NCBI GenBank assembly: GCA_005889025.1
Contig: VBCZ01000390.1
Span: forward strand, 1-5,345
Reading direction: 5' to 3'
Source of the DNA: Betaproteobacteria bacterium
GTDB taxonomy: Bacteria; Pseudomonadota; Gammaproteobacteria; Burkholderiales; Casimicrobiaceae
DNA: 5,345 nt
Position 1 is the stretch's first letter, and every line of letters starts with the position of its first letter. The notes under the pieces are model-generated. The model was not told the DNA's origin. It was given only the letters and a program-made list of their open reading frames with translations, and did not search any database. Positions 1-5,228 of the stretch are shown in pieces. The translations under genes were made by a program, and so were the position numbers.

Positions 1-811
1 CGATCTGGTTGTTGATCGTCTGTGCAAGCGGGCCCGGATCATAGATCGCGCGACCGGGTTCCCACGAGACACCGCTATCGATGGTTCGGCTGAAGTAACT
101 CGGCCCGTGCGTCGCGCTATCGAGCCGGTCCCACACCGCGTAGACAAATCGCGCATCGGTGGGGTCTGCGGTTATCGAGTCCTTGTCGTTGAAGAAAGCC
201 GCTCCATCGCGGATCACCGTGACGGGATTAGCCCAGGTCATGCCGCCGTCGGTCGAGCGGCTGACCAGGATCGCGCTCGACGATCCCGCTGCCAGCACGG
301 CGCCGTTGAACGAAAGCGAGACTTGGTAAGCGTTGCCGTCGGGCGCAAAGCTCACCCACGGGTCCGACGCGCGCGCATAGTCGCCGCCGTTGGCCGCACT
401 GCCGCCGGTGCAGCGTGAAAAGGCAGCCATGCCTTGTACCCAAGTGCGACCGCCATCGAGCGATGCGCCGCTCACGAGGCCGCGCGCACCACCGTTCGAC
501 CACCGGTCCTGCTGCCACACGCCGACGAGATTGTTCGGGTTGCGCGGATTCACCGAGATCACGGGCTCGACTTCGGCGTTGATGTACAGCGTGCCCATTG
601 CCGGTACGCCGTCGCATCCCGCCGCAAACGGCGAAGTCGCGGTGACGCGGAATTGCGGGTCGGGAAGCGGCGGTGTGGTGTCGTTGTTCGACCCGCTACC
701 ACCGCCCCCGCAGGCGCCGACGCCGATCGCCAAGCCAAGCGCGAGGGGCCATCGCCAAGCGCCCGATTGCGATGTCCGTGCGGCAAGGAGGACGCGGGTT
801 TTAGCGATCAT
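1..811 (-). CDS. BNR-repeat (sialidase-fold) lipoprotein, N-terminal part
   Basis: Incomplete: 270 codons from ATG at 811-809 run off the left edge without a stop. The N-terminus is a lipoprotein signal: basic residues (K4, R6, R12), a hydrophobic stretch around residues 22-33, then a VGAC lipobox with the lipidated cysteine at C34, followed by a GGGGSGSNN linker. Three Asp-box (BNR) motifs follow: SLDGGRTW near 117-124, STDGGMTW near 186-193, and a weaker TIDSGVSW near 243-250. Such motifs mark the blades of beta-propellers in sialidases and many other secreted proteins. The segment ISVNPRNPNNLVGVWQQD (85-102) is typical of the exo-alpha-sialidase-like annotation group. Sialidase activity is not shown: the catalytic residues cannot be judged in this fragment, and the propeller may only bind. 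It probably sits in the outer or inner membrane facing the periplasm or outside. There is no strong Shine-Dalgarno before this ATG, but the signal peptide supports the start. Confidence 0.88.
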   Translation of the reverse strand, partial: MIAKTRVLLAARTSQSGAWRWPLALGLAIGVGACGGGGSGSNNDTTPPLPDPQFRVTATSPFAAGCDGVPAMGTLYINAEVEPVISVNPRNPNNLVGVWQQDRWSNGGARGLVSGASLDGGRTWVQGMAAFSRCTGGSAANGGDYARASDPWVSFAPDGNAYQVSLSFNGAVLAAGSSSAILVSRSTDGGMTWANPVTVIRDGAAFFNDKDSITADPTDARFVYAVWDRLDSATHGPSYFSRTIDSGVSWEPGRAIYDPGPLAQTINNQI

Positions 812-843
812 TTCGGCGCGTGAGGAGTCTTGACTTCGAGATG

Positions 844-859
844 GCGGGAAAGTGTAGCA
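844..859 (-). promoter_or_regulatory. Candidate extended -10 promoter for the BNR lipoprotein gene
   Basis: On the minus strand TGCTACACT (859-851) fits the extended -10 pattern TGnTATAAT, with TACACT matching four of six positions. No good -35 box lies 15-18 bases upstream, which is common for extended -10 promoters. Transcription would begin near 844, leaving a leader of about 33 bases before the ATG at 811. Confidence 0.38.
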
Positions 860-873
860 GCACGCAAACGTGC
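860..873. repeat. Short inverted repeat GCACG-N4-CGTGC
   Basis: Five-base perfect arms (860-864 and 869-873) around a CAAA spacer. It lies directly upstream of the candidate extended -10 element of the lipoprotein gene, where a regulator could act. Arms this short arise by chance in GC-rich DNA, so the functional claim is weak. Confidence 0.3.
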
Positions 874-880
874 GTCCGAT

Positions 881-899
881 CGCTCGATAAAATCGAGCG
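881..899. repeat. Perfect 8-bp inverted repeat, candidate operator in the divergent control region
   Basis: CGCTCGAT (881-888) and ATCGAGCG (892-899) are perfect inverted arms separated by AAA. The element lies between the two divergent genes, about 20 bases upstream of the lipoprotein -10 element and about 40 bases upstream of the HNH -35 box. That suits an operator for a dimeric regulator serving one or both promoters. It could also form a hairpin, but neither side carries a U-tract, so it is not a standard terminator. No regulator family is recognised. Confidence 0.5.
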
Positions 900-937
900 T
901 GTACGCGAAAGGATAAAGGGTCTCGGGGTGCAGGCCT

Positions 938-966
938 TTGATTAATTTGCGTCTACACACTAAGAT
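938..966 (+). promoter_or_regulatory. Sigma70-type promoter for the HNH gene
   Basis: TTGATT (938-943) and TAAGAT (961-966) are separated by exactly 17 bases, each matching four of six consensus positions. The local sequence is AT-rich compared with its surroundings. Transcription would start near 973, about 52 bases before the ATG at 1025. This also argues against the in-frame TTG at 938 as the translation start, since that codon is inside the -35 box. Confidence 0.55.
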
Positions 967-1024
967 AGCCCCTCTTGCGTGCCCTGGCGCATATCGCGGA
1001 TGGGCCGCTGAACGCGAAAGTGAC

Positions 1025-1591
1025 ATGGAACCGCTGGTTTTAACCGTCGATATGGCCGGGCTGCCGCAAGCCTGGGTCGAGCTCGAGGAGGCCGTGACCT
1101 ATCACGCCAAGCAGCTCGTGGCGTGGTCGGTCGGTCAATATGTGCGCGAGTTTCGCGGCGGCTATCAGCGAAATGGCGAGCGTTCGCGCATCGCGACCAA
1201 GCTGATCATCGCCATCAAAGGAAGCGGCGCAGCGAAGTACGGTCACGTCCCCGGACTCACCAACGCGCTGCTGTTTGCCCGTGACCGTCAGCTGTGCGCG
1301 TACTGCGGCCATCGTTTCATGGTGCGCGATTTGTCGCGCGACCATGTCATGCCCGTGTCTCGCGGCGGGCGCGATGCCTGGACCAACACGGTGACCGCAT
1401 GCCGTCGCTGCAACACCCAAAAGGGCGGACGCTCGCCCGATCAGGCCGGCATGCCTTTGCTGTACGTGCCCTATGTGCCCAACCGGCACGAGCATTTCAT
1501 TTTGCGCAATCGTCGCATCCTGGCCGACCAGATGGAATATCTGCTCGCCGGCGTTCCCAAGAGCAGCCGCCTCTATTCGCCGCTGACGTAG
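1025..1591 (+). CDS. HNH endonuclease-family protein
   Basis: A 188-residue protein. The C-terminal half carries a complete zinc-stabilised HNH core: C91-x2-C94 (CAYC), D106-H107 (general-base His), N121, C126-x2-C129, N130 and K133. The run SRDHVMPVSRGGRDAW is the classic ordered core of the HNH/McrA fold, so metal-dependent nucleic acid cleavage is the expected chemistry. Residues 1-90 form a conserved N-terminal region often found with this core in proteobacterial homologues (MEPLVLTVDMAGLPQAWVEL and on). Length is about normal for this group. The biological role is unknown; these proteins are usually encoded alone and are not part of a clear restriction or toxin pair, and none is seen here. 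The start at 1025 is chosen because the protein family begins here and a promoter overlaps the longer in-frame TTG start; the Shine-Dalgarno (GAAAG at 1016-1020) is weak. There is no signal peptide, so it should be cytoplasmic. Confidence 0.9.
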   Translation: MEPLVLTVDMAGLPQAWVELEEAVTYHAKQLVAWSVGQYVREFRGGYQRNGERSRIATKLIIAIKGSGAAKYGHVPGLTNALLFARDRQLCAYCGHRFMVRDLSRDHVMPVSRGGRDAWTNTVTACRRCNTQKGGRSPDQAGMPLLYVPYVPNRHEHFILRNRRILADQMEYLLAGVPKSSRLYSPLT

Positions 1592-1606
1592 GTTGGACGT
1601 CCCTGT

Positions 1607-1634
1607 CGAGCGGGCGGTATGGTGCCCGCCCTCG
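1607..1634 (+). terminator. Candidate hairpin after the HNH gene, without a U-tract
   Basis: Fifteen bases after the HNH stop codon, CGAG plus CGGGC (1607-1615) pair with GCCCG plus CTCG (1624-1634), with a two-base CC bulge and an eight-base loop. The GC-rich stem resembles a terminator stem, but no run of T follows. It may weaken transcription or be a mRNA 3' end structure; a standard intrinsic terminator is not supported. Confidence 0.3.
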
Positions 1635-1712
1635 AAGCTAGGTCCGTTGACCGCTTGTTGACAAGTCATCCCGGCGACGACTTCGCATGGTCGATTCGCG
1701 ATTTTCAACATT

Positions 1713-3599
1713 ATGCTAACAATGGAAAAGATGATGCTGCATGCGGCATGTCTGCTGCTGTCGCTGCTTGCCGCTGTGCCGGCGCAGGCGGCGGCCGCAT
1801 CGGCAGCCGCATCGGCAGCCGAGGACGCACAGGCCATTCTCGCGCGCTACAAGGCCGCGACCGGCGCAGAGGCATGGGACCGTCTCAGGACGCGACACGT
1901 CACCGGAGTGCTCCGCGCAGGCGGCCTGTCCGGGATTGCCGAGCAATGGGACGATCTTCGCACCGGCCGAACCTACGGCACCTACAAGCTCGGCCCCCTG
2001 TCGGGCGCGCAAGGATACGACGGCAGCCTGATGTGGACGCAGGACGAGTCCGGTCAATCGCGTGCCGAGACAACGCAGGACTCGATCGAAGCCTCGACGA
2101 GCGCGGCGTATCGAACGACGTTTTCGTTCTGGTACCCCGATCGCATTCCGGGAAAGGTCGAATACTTGCGCCGCGAAAGCATCGACGGCCGCGAATACGA
2201 CGTGCTGCGCATGTTGCCGGCGGGGGGACGCAGCTTCGAGCTGTGGGTCAACCGCGAAACCAATCTCATCGATCGGCTGAGCGAACGCGAAGCGACCGAG
2301 ACGCGTATCGAAACGTATTCGGACTATCGCGAGGTGGACGGCGTACGCATGCCATTCGCGCTGCGCTTTTCACACGGCGATCCCAAATACGATCAGACGT
2401 TCACCGTCGATTCGATGGAGTTCAACGTTCCGCTCGACGATGCGCGCTTCGCGCAGCCGTCGCCACCTCCGGCCGACTATATTTTCCCCGCGAAGCAGGC
2501 GAGCGTCGAGGTGCCGTTCAAGGTCTACAACGGACACATCTACCTGGAGGTCCGGATCAACGGCAAAGGCCCGTTTCTCATGCTTTTCGACTCGGGCGGC
2601 GCGAACATCCTGGAGCCCAAGGTCGCACGCGAACTAGGCCTCAAGGCCGAAGGCGCGCTCGGGGGCTCGGGTGTCGGCGAGAGCAAGCAGGATGTCGCCG
2701 TCACCAAGGTCGATACACTCGAGATCGGCGGCATCGTCGTCAAGTCGCAAGTCTTCTCGACGCTCGATCTGGGCGATTTTGCGCGTCGAGTCGAAGGTCT
2801 CGATAATTTCTCGGGGTTGGTGGGCTACGAGCTGTTCAAGCGCTTTCCGGTCATGATCGACTATCAGCGCTCGCGCGCGATCTTCTACGATCCCCGGAAA
2901 TTCAAATACGCGGGCCACGGGACCCGCGTGCCTTTCCGGTTCAAGGGCCACGTTCCCGAGGTCGACGGCACGATCGACGGGATCCCCGGCGCCTTCGACA
3001 TCGATACCGGCAGCCGCTCGTCGCTGGACCTCGCGGCGCCGTTCGTGGACAAGCATGGCCTGGTCGAGAAGCTCGATCCCAGAGTCCGCGTCGTGTCCGG
3101 CGCCGGGGTCGGCGGTCGCGTGTATTCGCTGCTCGCCCGGGCGCAGTCGCTGACACTCGGTGGTGTCAAGGTGGACAAGCCGGTGGCGTATCTGTCACGC
3201 CAGGAGAAGGGCGCCTTCGCCGATGCCTATATCGCGGGTAACGTGGGCTACGGCGTGCTGAGCCGCTTCAACATCACCTTTGACTACGCGCATCAGCAGC
3301 TGTTTTTCGAGAAGAACGCGGCGTACAAGCAGCCCGATGTCGCCGACCGCTCGGGCATGTGGCTCGAGCAGACCGAGCGTGGGTTCGAAGTCTTCGATGT
3401 CGTCGCCGGCGGTCCGGCGGATCGGGCAGGCGTAACGGCAGGCGAGGTGATCGTGGCAATCGACGGCAGACCCACCGCGCGCTGGACGCTCGCCAACGCG
3501 CGCAAGCGCTTCAAGGCGGCGGGCGGCACGCATGTGCGGGTCAGGCTCGAAGGCGAAAAGCCGCGTGAGCTGGAGATCACGCTGCGTGATCTGGTATGA
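1713..3599 (+). CDS. Exported retropepsin-like aspartic protease with LolA-like and PDZ domains
   Basis: A 628-residue protein. Residues 5-26 form a signal peptide (hydrophobic ACLLLSLLAAVPAQA), probably cleaved after AQA near 26. Residues 38-245 look like the LolA/LolB-type lipoprotein-carrier fold, including LIDRL (185-189) and YREVDGVRMPF (205-215), a signature often seen in such domains. Two retropepsin-type halves follow: FDSG at 292-295 with FSGLVGYELF at 366-375, and IDTG at 430-433 with IAGNVGYGVL at 507-516. Each half has a catalytic Asp (D293, D431) and the hydrophobic-hydrophobic-Gly element, so one chain could form the pseudo-dimer needed for an active aspartic protease. Residues 545-628 are a PDZ domain (GGPADRAGVTAGEVIVAIDG). 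A periplasmic location is inferred; the substrate is unknown. The start is uncertain: ATGs at 1713, 1722, 1731 and 1734 all keep the signal peptide, and none has a clear Shine-Dalgarno (GGAAAAG at 1724-1730 would best serve 1734). The next gene converges on it. Confidence 0.88.
   Translation: MLTMEKMMLHAACLLLSLLAAVPAQAAAASAAASAAEDAQAILARYKAATGAEAWDRLRTRHVTGVLRAGGLSGIAEQWDDLRTGRTYGTYKLGPLSGAQGYDGSLMWTQDESGQSRAETTQDSIEASTSAAYRTTFSFWYPDRIPGKVEYLRRESIDGREYDVLRMLPAGGRSFELWVNRETNLIDRLSEREATETRIETYSDYREVDGVRMPFALRFSHGDPKYDQTFTVDSMEFNVPLDDARFAQPSPPPADYIFPAKQASVEVPFKVYNGHIYLEVRINGKGPFLMLFDSGGANILEPKVARELGLKAEGALGGSGVGESKQDVAVTKVDTLEIGGIVVKSQVFSTLDLGDFARRVEGLDNFSGLVGYELFKRFPVMIDYQRSRAIFYDPRKFKYAGHGTRVPFRFKGHVPEVDGTIDGIPGAFDIDTGSRSSLDLAAPFVDKHGLVEKLDPRVRVVSGAGVGGRVYSLLARAQSLTLGGVKVDKPVAYLSRQEKGAFADAYIAGNVGYGVLSRFNITFDYAHQQLFFEKNAAYKQPDVADRSGMWLEQTERGFEVFDVVAGGPADRAGVTAGEVIVAIDGRPTARWTLANARKRFKAAGGTHVRVRLEGEKPRELEITLRDLV
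1796..1819 (+). repeat. Tandem 12-bp repeat encoding Ala/Ser
   Basis: Two perfect copies of CGCATCGGCAGC lie head to tail just after the predicted signal-peptide cleavage site of the retropepsin gene. They encode part of an AASA-type linker. Because the unit is a multiple of three, copy changes would alter linker length and keep the frame. It is likely a slippage product with little functional effect. Confidence 0.7.
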
Positions 3600-3621
3600 C
3601 TAGCGCGCACTGCTAGATAGC

Positions 3622-3649
3622 AAAAAAGGGCCGCCCCGAAGGGCGGCCC
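3622..3649 (-). terminator. Intrinsic terminator with UUCG loop for the four-cysteine protein gene
   Basis: GGGCCGCCC (3628-3636) and GGGCGGCCC (3641-3649) are perfect 9-bp arms. Read on the minus strand the loop is TTCG closed by C-G, the very stable cUUCGg tetraloop, and the stem is followed by six T (3627-3622). It begins 54 bases after the stop codon of the minus-strand gene at 3704. On the plus strand the U-tract is missing, so it is a poor intrinsic terminator for the retropepsin gene that converges from the left, though the stem may still act as a barrier or mRNA 3' end. Confidence 0.88.
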
Positions 3650-3703
3650 GGTTCGCGACATCTTGCGCGCTATAAGACGCGCGTCGCGAATGGGTGAATC
3701 GAA

Positions 3704-4138
3704 TTAGTTGGCGTGGTCCGACCCCTTCAGGCATTCGTCGAGGGCGGCGCCCACCGCGACTTTCTGACATTTCGGATCGACGCTCGCCCATTTGCCGGCG
3801 AATTGCGTGCGACACGTTTCCTGGGCCGCGCCCGCGGGCTGACGATCGCACGCCAAGCGTCCTTCCCTGTACGCCCGCATGTCAGCGTCGGACAGTCGCT
3901 TATAAGTCGTGGTCATCGTGCCTGTCGCTGCGGGGGTAGTCATCGTCCCCGATGTACCGTAGCCGGTCCCTGAAGGAACGGTGCTGCTGGAGCCTGTCTG
4001 GGTCCCGTTTTGCGGGGCGATCTGGTTCGCAGTCGTGCCCGCCGGGTTGTCGCGCGGCGTGGCGTTCTGGGCGGTTGCCGTGATCGCCATTGCTCCAAAC
4101 GATGCGACGAGCAGGGTCTGAAGAAGTCTTGATTTCAT
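3704..4138 (-). CDS. Small secreted four-cysteine protein of unknown function
   Basis: A 144-residue protein that I do not recognise by name. The ATG at 4138 is preceded by AAGGA (4150-4146) at a seven-base spacing, which decides this start over a longer in-frame option at 4195. A Sec signal peptide is clear: K2 and R4, then a hydrophobic core to about residue 20, with cleavage likely after ATA near 23. Residues 24-78 are a low-complexity linker rich in Thr, Gly, Ser, Asn and Gln, without Cys. Residues 79-144 are a compact, charged region with four cysteines (C97, C109, C124, C136), which could form two disulfides in the periplasm; CDRQPAGAAQETC and KCQKVAVGAALDEC look like two similar helical Cys pairs with 11-residue spacings. 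No catalytic motif is visible. It is transcribed divergently from the ElaB-like gene and ends in a strong terminator, so it is probably monocistronic. Confidence 0.85.
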   Translation of the reverse strand: MKSRLLQTLLVASFGAMAITATAQNATPRDNPAGTTANQIAPQNGTQTGSSSTVPSGTGYGTSGTMTTPAATGTMTTTYKRLSDADMRAYREGRLACDRQPAGAAQETCRTQFAGKWASVDPKCQKVAVGAALDECLKGSDHAN

Positions 4139-4159
4139 TACTTGGTCCTTTCCGCAAAA

Positions 4160-4188
4160 AATTGATCGCAGCCGCGGCGCCGCTTCAA
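4160..4188 (-). promoter_or_regulatory. Weak candidate promoter for the four-cysteine protein gene
   Basis: On the minus strand TTGAAG (4188-4183) and TCAATT (4165-4160) are spaced by 17 bases; the -35 matches four and the -10 three of six positions. A second option further upstream is TTGAAA (4282-4277) with TCTTAC (4259-4254), also at 17 bases. The choice matters because the repeat block at 4203-4238 would lie upstream of the first promoter but inside the leader of the second. Confidence 0.25.
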
Positions 4189-4202
4189 GCTCCAAGGACT
4201 GC

Positions 4203-4238
4203 GGCTAATGGGCTAATGAATTAGCGGCAATTAGCGGC
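4203..4238. repeat. Block of two direct-repeat pairs forming a dyad around GCTAAT/ATTAGC
   Basis: GGCTAATG occurs twice head to tail (4203-4210, 4211-4218), followed at once by AATTAGCGGC twice head to tail (4219-4228, 4229-4238). The first pair carries the core GCTAAT and the second its reverse complement ATTAGC, so four half-sites lie in two opposing pairs in 36 bases. Its position, 65-100 bases upstream of the four-cysteine gene and in a non-coding stretch, suggests a cooperative regulator site. No known operator is recognised; local slippage is the alternative. Confidence 0.6.
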
Positions 4239-4308
4239 GGCTCCCACGGTGCGGTAAGAATGGCCCGAGACCGGGTTTTCAACCATCGGCGCGTGTCTGT
4301 TTTTCGCC

Positions 4309-4364
4309 TAGGACGGCACGAGAGCCTCATTAGGAATTTCTCCTACATCGCTCGCGCTGTCCTA
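4309..4364. promoter_or_regulatory. Cluster of four TAGGA/TCCTA half-sites
   Basis: TAGGA occurs at 4309-4313 and 4331-4335, and its reverse complement TCCTA at 4341-4345 and 4360-4364. The middle two make a perfect 5-bp inverted repeat with a five-base spacer. Start-to-start distances are 22, 10 and 19 bases, near one or two DNA turns. The outer two extend to a near-complementary pair, CGCC-TAGGAC and GTCCTA-CGGCG. This looks like a regulator-binding array in the region between the divergent genes, but no family is recognised. Confidence 0.4.
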
Positions 4365-4383
4365 CGGCGAAATCAGACGCAGT

Positions 4384-4416
4384 CCGATAGTGGCTTCGCG
4401 ACAGAACGCCGATAGT
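4384..4416 (+). repeat. Direct repeat CCGATAGT, 25 bases apart
   Basis: CCGATAGT is found at 4384-4391 and 4409-4416. GATAGT within each copy matches four of six positions of a sigma70 -10 box, so either could be the -10 of the ElaB-like gene, but no convincing -35 is found at the right spacing for either. A GTCCGA (4382-4387) and TCGGAC (4423-4428) inverted pair encloses the two copies. Confidence 0.35.
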
Positions 4417-4425
4417 ACGAACTCG

Positions 4426-4442
4426 GACGTGCCTGTCACGTC
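4426..4442. repeat. Inverted repeat GACGTG-N5-CACGTC upstream of the ElaB-like gene
   Basis: Perfect 6-bp arms (4426-4431 and 4437-4442) flank five bases. It lies 27 bases before the Shine-Dalgarno (AAAGGA, 4470-4475). If transcription starts near the second CCGATAGT copy, this element would be at or just after the start site, where a repressor or an mRNA hairpin could act. The protein or signal is unknown. Confidence 0.42.
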
Positions 4443-4481
4443 TGGTCGGTTTCTTCGTCAATTTTCCCGAAAGGACACATC

Positions 4482-4835
4482 ATGGATCGAAGCACGACGC
4501 TAAGCGGCAATGGCAATAACAGCCCTCCGGGCGGCTCGAATCCCATTCCCGCCGGCGCAAGGGTCGAGAGTGCCGCCATGGCGGCACACCAAACGGTCGA
4601 TAAGGTTGCGGACAGAGCGACGGTGCAGGTCGATCGCCTGAGCGGGACCGCGCACCGCGCGGTCAACACCGCGGCGGATGCCGCGACCTCGGCGGCGACG
4701 TGGGCGTCGAACATTCCTGACAAGGCCAACAAGCTCACCGAAGCAGCGTGCACATCGATTCGCGCGCGTCCGATCGCCACGGTCGCGGGCGCACTGGTCG
4801 TCGGATATCTGCTCGGCCGCCTCGCGCGACTGTAA
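4482..4835 (+). CDS. ElaB/YqjD-like (DUF883-type) tail-anchored membrane protein
   Basis: A 117-residue protein. Residues 1-27 are a polar, Gly/Pro/Asn-rich, probably disordered head. Residues 28-90 are an Ala-rich, heptad-like amphipathic helix region with regularly spaced Val, Ala, Asp and Arg (AHQTVDKVADRATVQVDRLS). Residues 94-117 form the C-terminal membrane tail: a basic-Pro start (RARP), then TVAGALVVGYLLGRLARL with the small-residue/Gly pattern typical of the DUF883 family. In E. coli, ElaB and YqjD sit in the inner membrane by this tail, bind ribosomes and rise in stationary phase or stress; that role is only inferred here, since the N-terminal similarity is low. One Cys (C90) just precedes the tail. 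A strong Shine-Dalgarno, AAAGGA (4470-4475), lies six bases before the ATG, which decides the start. The hemerythrin remnant follows 89 bases after the stop. Confidence 0.75.
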   Translation: MDRSTTLSGNGNNSPPGGSNPIPAGARVESAAMAAHQTVDKVADRATVQVDRLSGTAHRAVNTAADAATSAATWASNIPDKANKLTEAACTSIRARPIATVAGALVVGYLLGRLARL

Positions 4836-4846
4836 AGCGCGGCGTG

Positions 4847-4875
4847 TTGACGTCCTTAACCGCTGTAGATTTAAC
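4847..4875 (+). promoter_or_regulatory. Candidate sigma70 promoter for the hemerythrin gene
   Basis: TTGACG (4847-4852) matches five of six -35 positions and TTTAAC (4870-4875) four of six -10 positions, with a 17-base spacer. Transcription would begin near 4882, before the AAGGAG Shine-Dalgarno at 4912-4917. This makes the in-frame GTG at 4844 an unlikely translation start because it would lie upstream of the transcript. Confidence 0.45.
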
Positions 4876-4924
4876 CATACCCAGAACAGCATCACGCACA
4901 ACGCGCAGCACAAGGAGTCAAACC

Positions 4925-5210
4925 GCACTCGATTTGCTGAAAACGGATCATGCGGAGGTCAAGAAGCTTTTCAATCAGTTCGAGAAACAGAAAAAGAGCG
5001 AAGACGACGAAGGCATAGAGCAGGCCGCGCAAGCCATCTGCCAGGCGCTGAGCATCCACGTGCAGATCGAAGAGGAGATTTTTTATCCGGCGCTCCGTGC
5101 CGCGGCGGATGCCGATGATGAGCTGGACGAGGCCGATGTCGAGCACAGCGATGTCAAGGAGTTGGTGAGTCAGGTCGAGGAAGCCCATCCGGGCGATCAC
5201 TTCCGGCGCG
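4925..5210 (+). pseudogene. Hemerythrin HHE-domain gene, apparently lacking start codon and C-terminal half
   Basis: The plus frame reads ALDLLKTDHAEVKKLFNQFE, the usual opening of small bacterial HHE proteins, which bind a di-iron centre and sense or store oxygen or nitric oxide. Iron ligands visible: His in TDH (codon 4949-4951), H-x3-E in IHVQIEEEIFYP (His at 5057-5059), and His in ADVEHSD (5144-5146). The fourth helix with its H-x3-E ligand pair is not found; after PGDHF near 5203 the frame loses family similarity and codon bias, although it stays open to the right edge. A good Shine-Dalgarno, AAGGAG (4912-4917), is followed seven bases later not by ATG but directly by the GCA codon at 4925. 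The only upstream in-frame start (GTG 4844) would add 27 codons with poor third-position GC and lies before the likely promoter. I read it as a decaying gene. Sequence or assembly error near the window end, or an unusual start, remains possible. Confidence 0.6.
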
Positions 5211-5228
5211 CATCATCAGCCGCGCCGG
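5203..5228. repeat. GC-only perfect 8-bp hairpin at the point where HHE similarity ends
   Basis: CCGGCGCG (5203-5210) and CGCGCCGG (5221-5228) are perfect inverted arms around a ten-base loop. No U-tract follows on either strand, so it is not a standard intrinsic terminator, though it lies between convergent frames (hemerythrin remnant and the minus-strand gene at 5271). It may be a recombination end point, a transcription barrier or a regulatory site. Confidence 0.45.

Noticed and set aside
938..1024. In-frame TTG start that would add 29 residues to the HNH protein.
   Set aside because: The TTG is inside the -35 box of a good promoter and the family normally begins at the ATG at 1025.
808..1026. 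A 72-codon minus-strand frame whose TGA overlaps the lipoprotein ATG (ATGA), resembling translational coupling.
   Set aside because: It covers both promoter candidates and the palindrome, its composition is not protein-like, and no family is recognised.
1658..1663. Perfect -35 box TTGACA upstream of the retropepsin gene.
   Set aside because: No acceptable -10 is found 15-19 bases downstream, so it is not listed as a promoter.
1040..1837. Long minus-strand open frame of 265 codons.
   Set aside because: It is antisense to the HNH gene and crosses into the retropepsin signal sequence; both plus-strand genes have clear domains, so it is a GC-rich shadow.
1619..2806. Plus-strand open frame of 395 codons overlapping the retropepsin gene.
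   Set aside because: It is very rich in Arg with no recognisable domain, typical of a shifted frame in GC-rich coding DNA.
4139..4195. Longer start for the four-cysteine protein at 4195.
   Set aside because: The extra 19 residues precede an intact signal peptide, and AAGGA is placed correctly for the ATG at 4138.
4844..4924. GTG start giving the hemerythrin protein an Arg/Thr/Ser-rich extension.
   Set aside because: Third-position GC is low, no Shine-Dalgarno precedes it and it lies upstream of the likely transcription start; kept only as an alternative.
4892..5200. Minus-strand open frame of 102 codons with a hydrophobic look.
   Set aside because: It is the antisense of the hemerythrin coding region, whose iron-binding motifs are clear.
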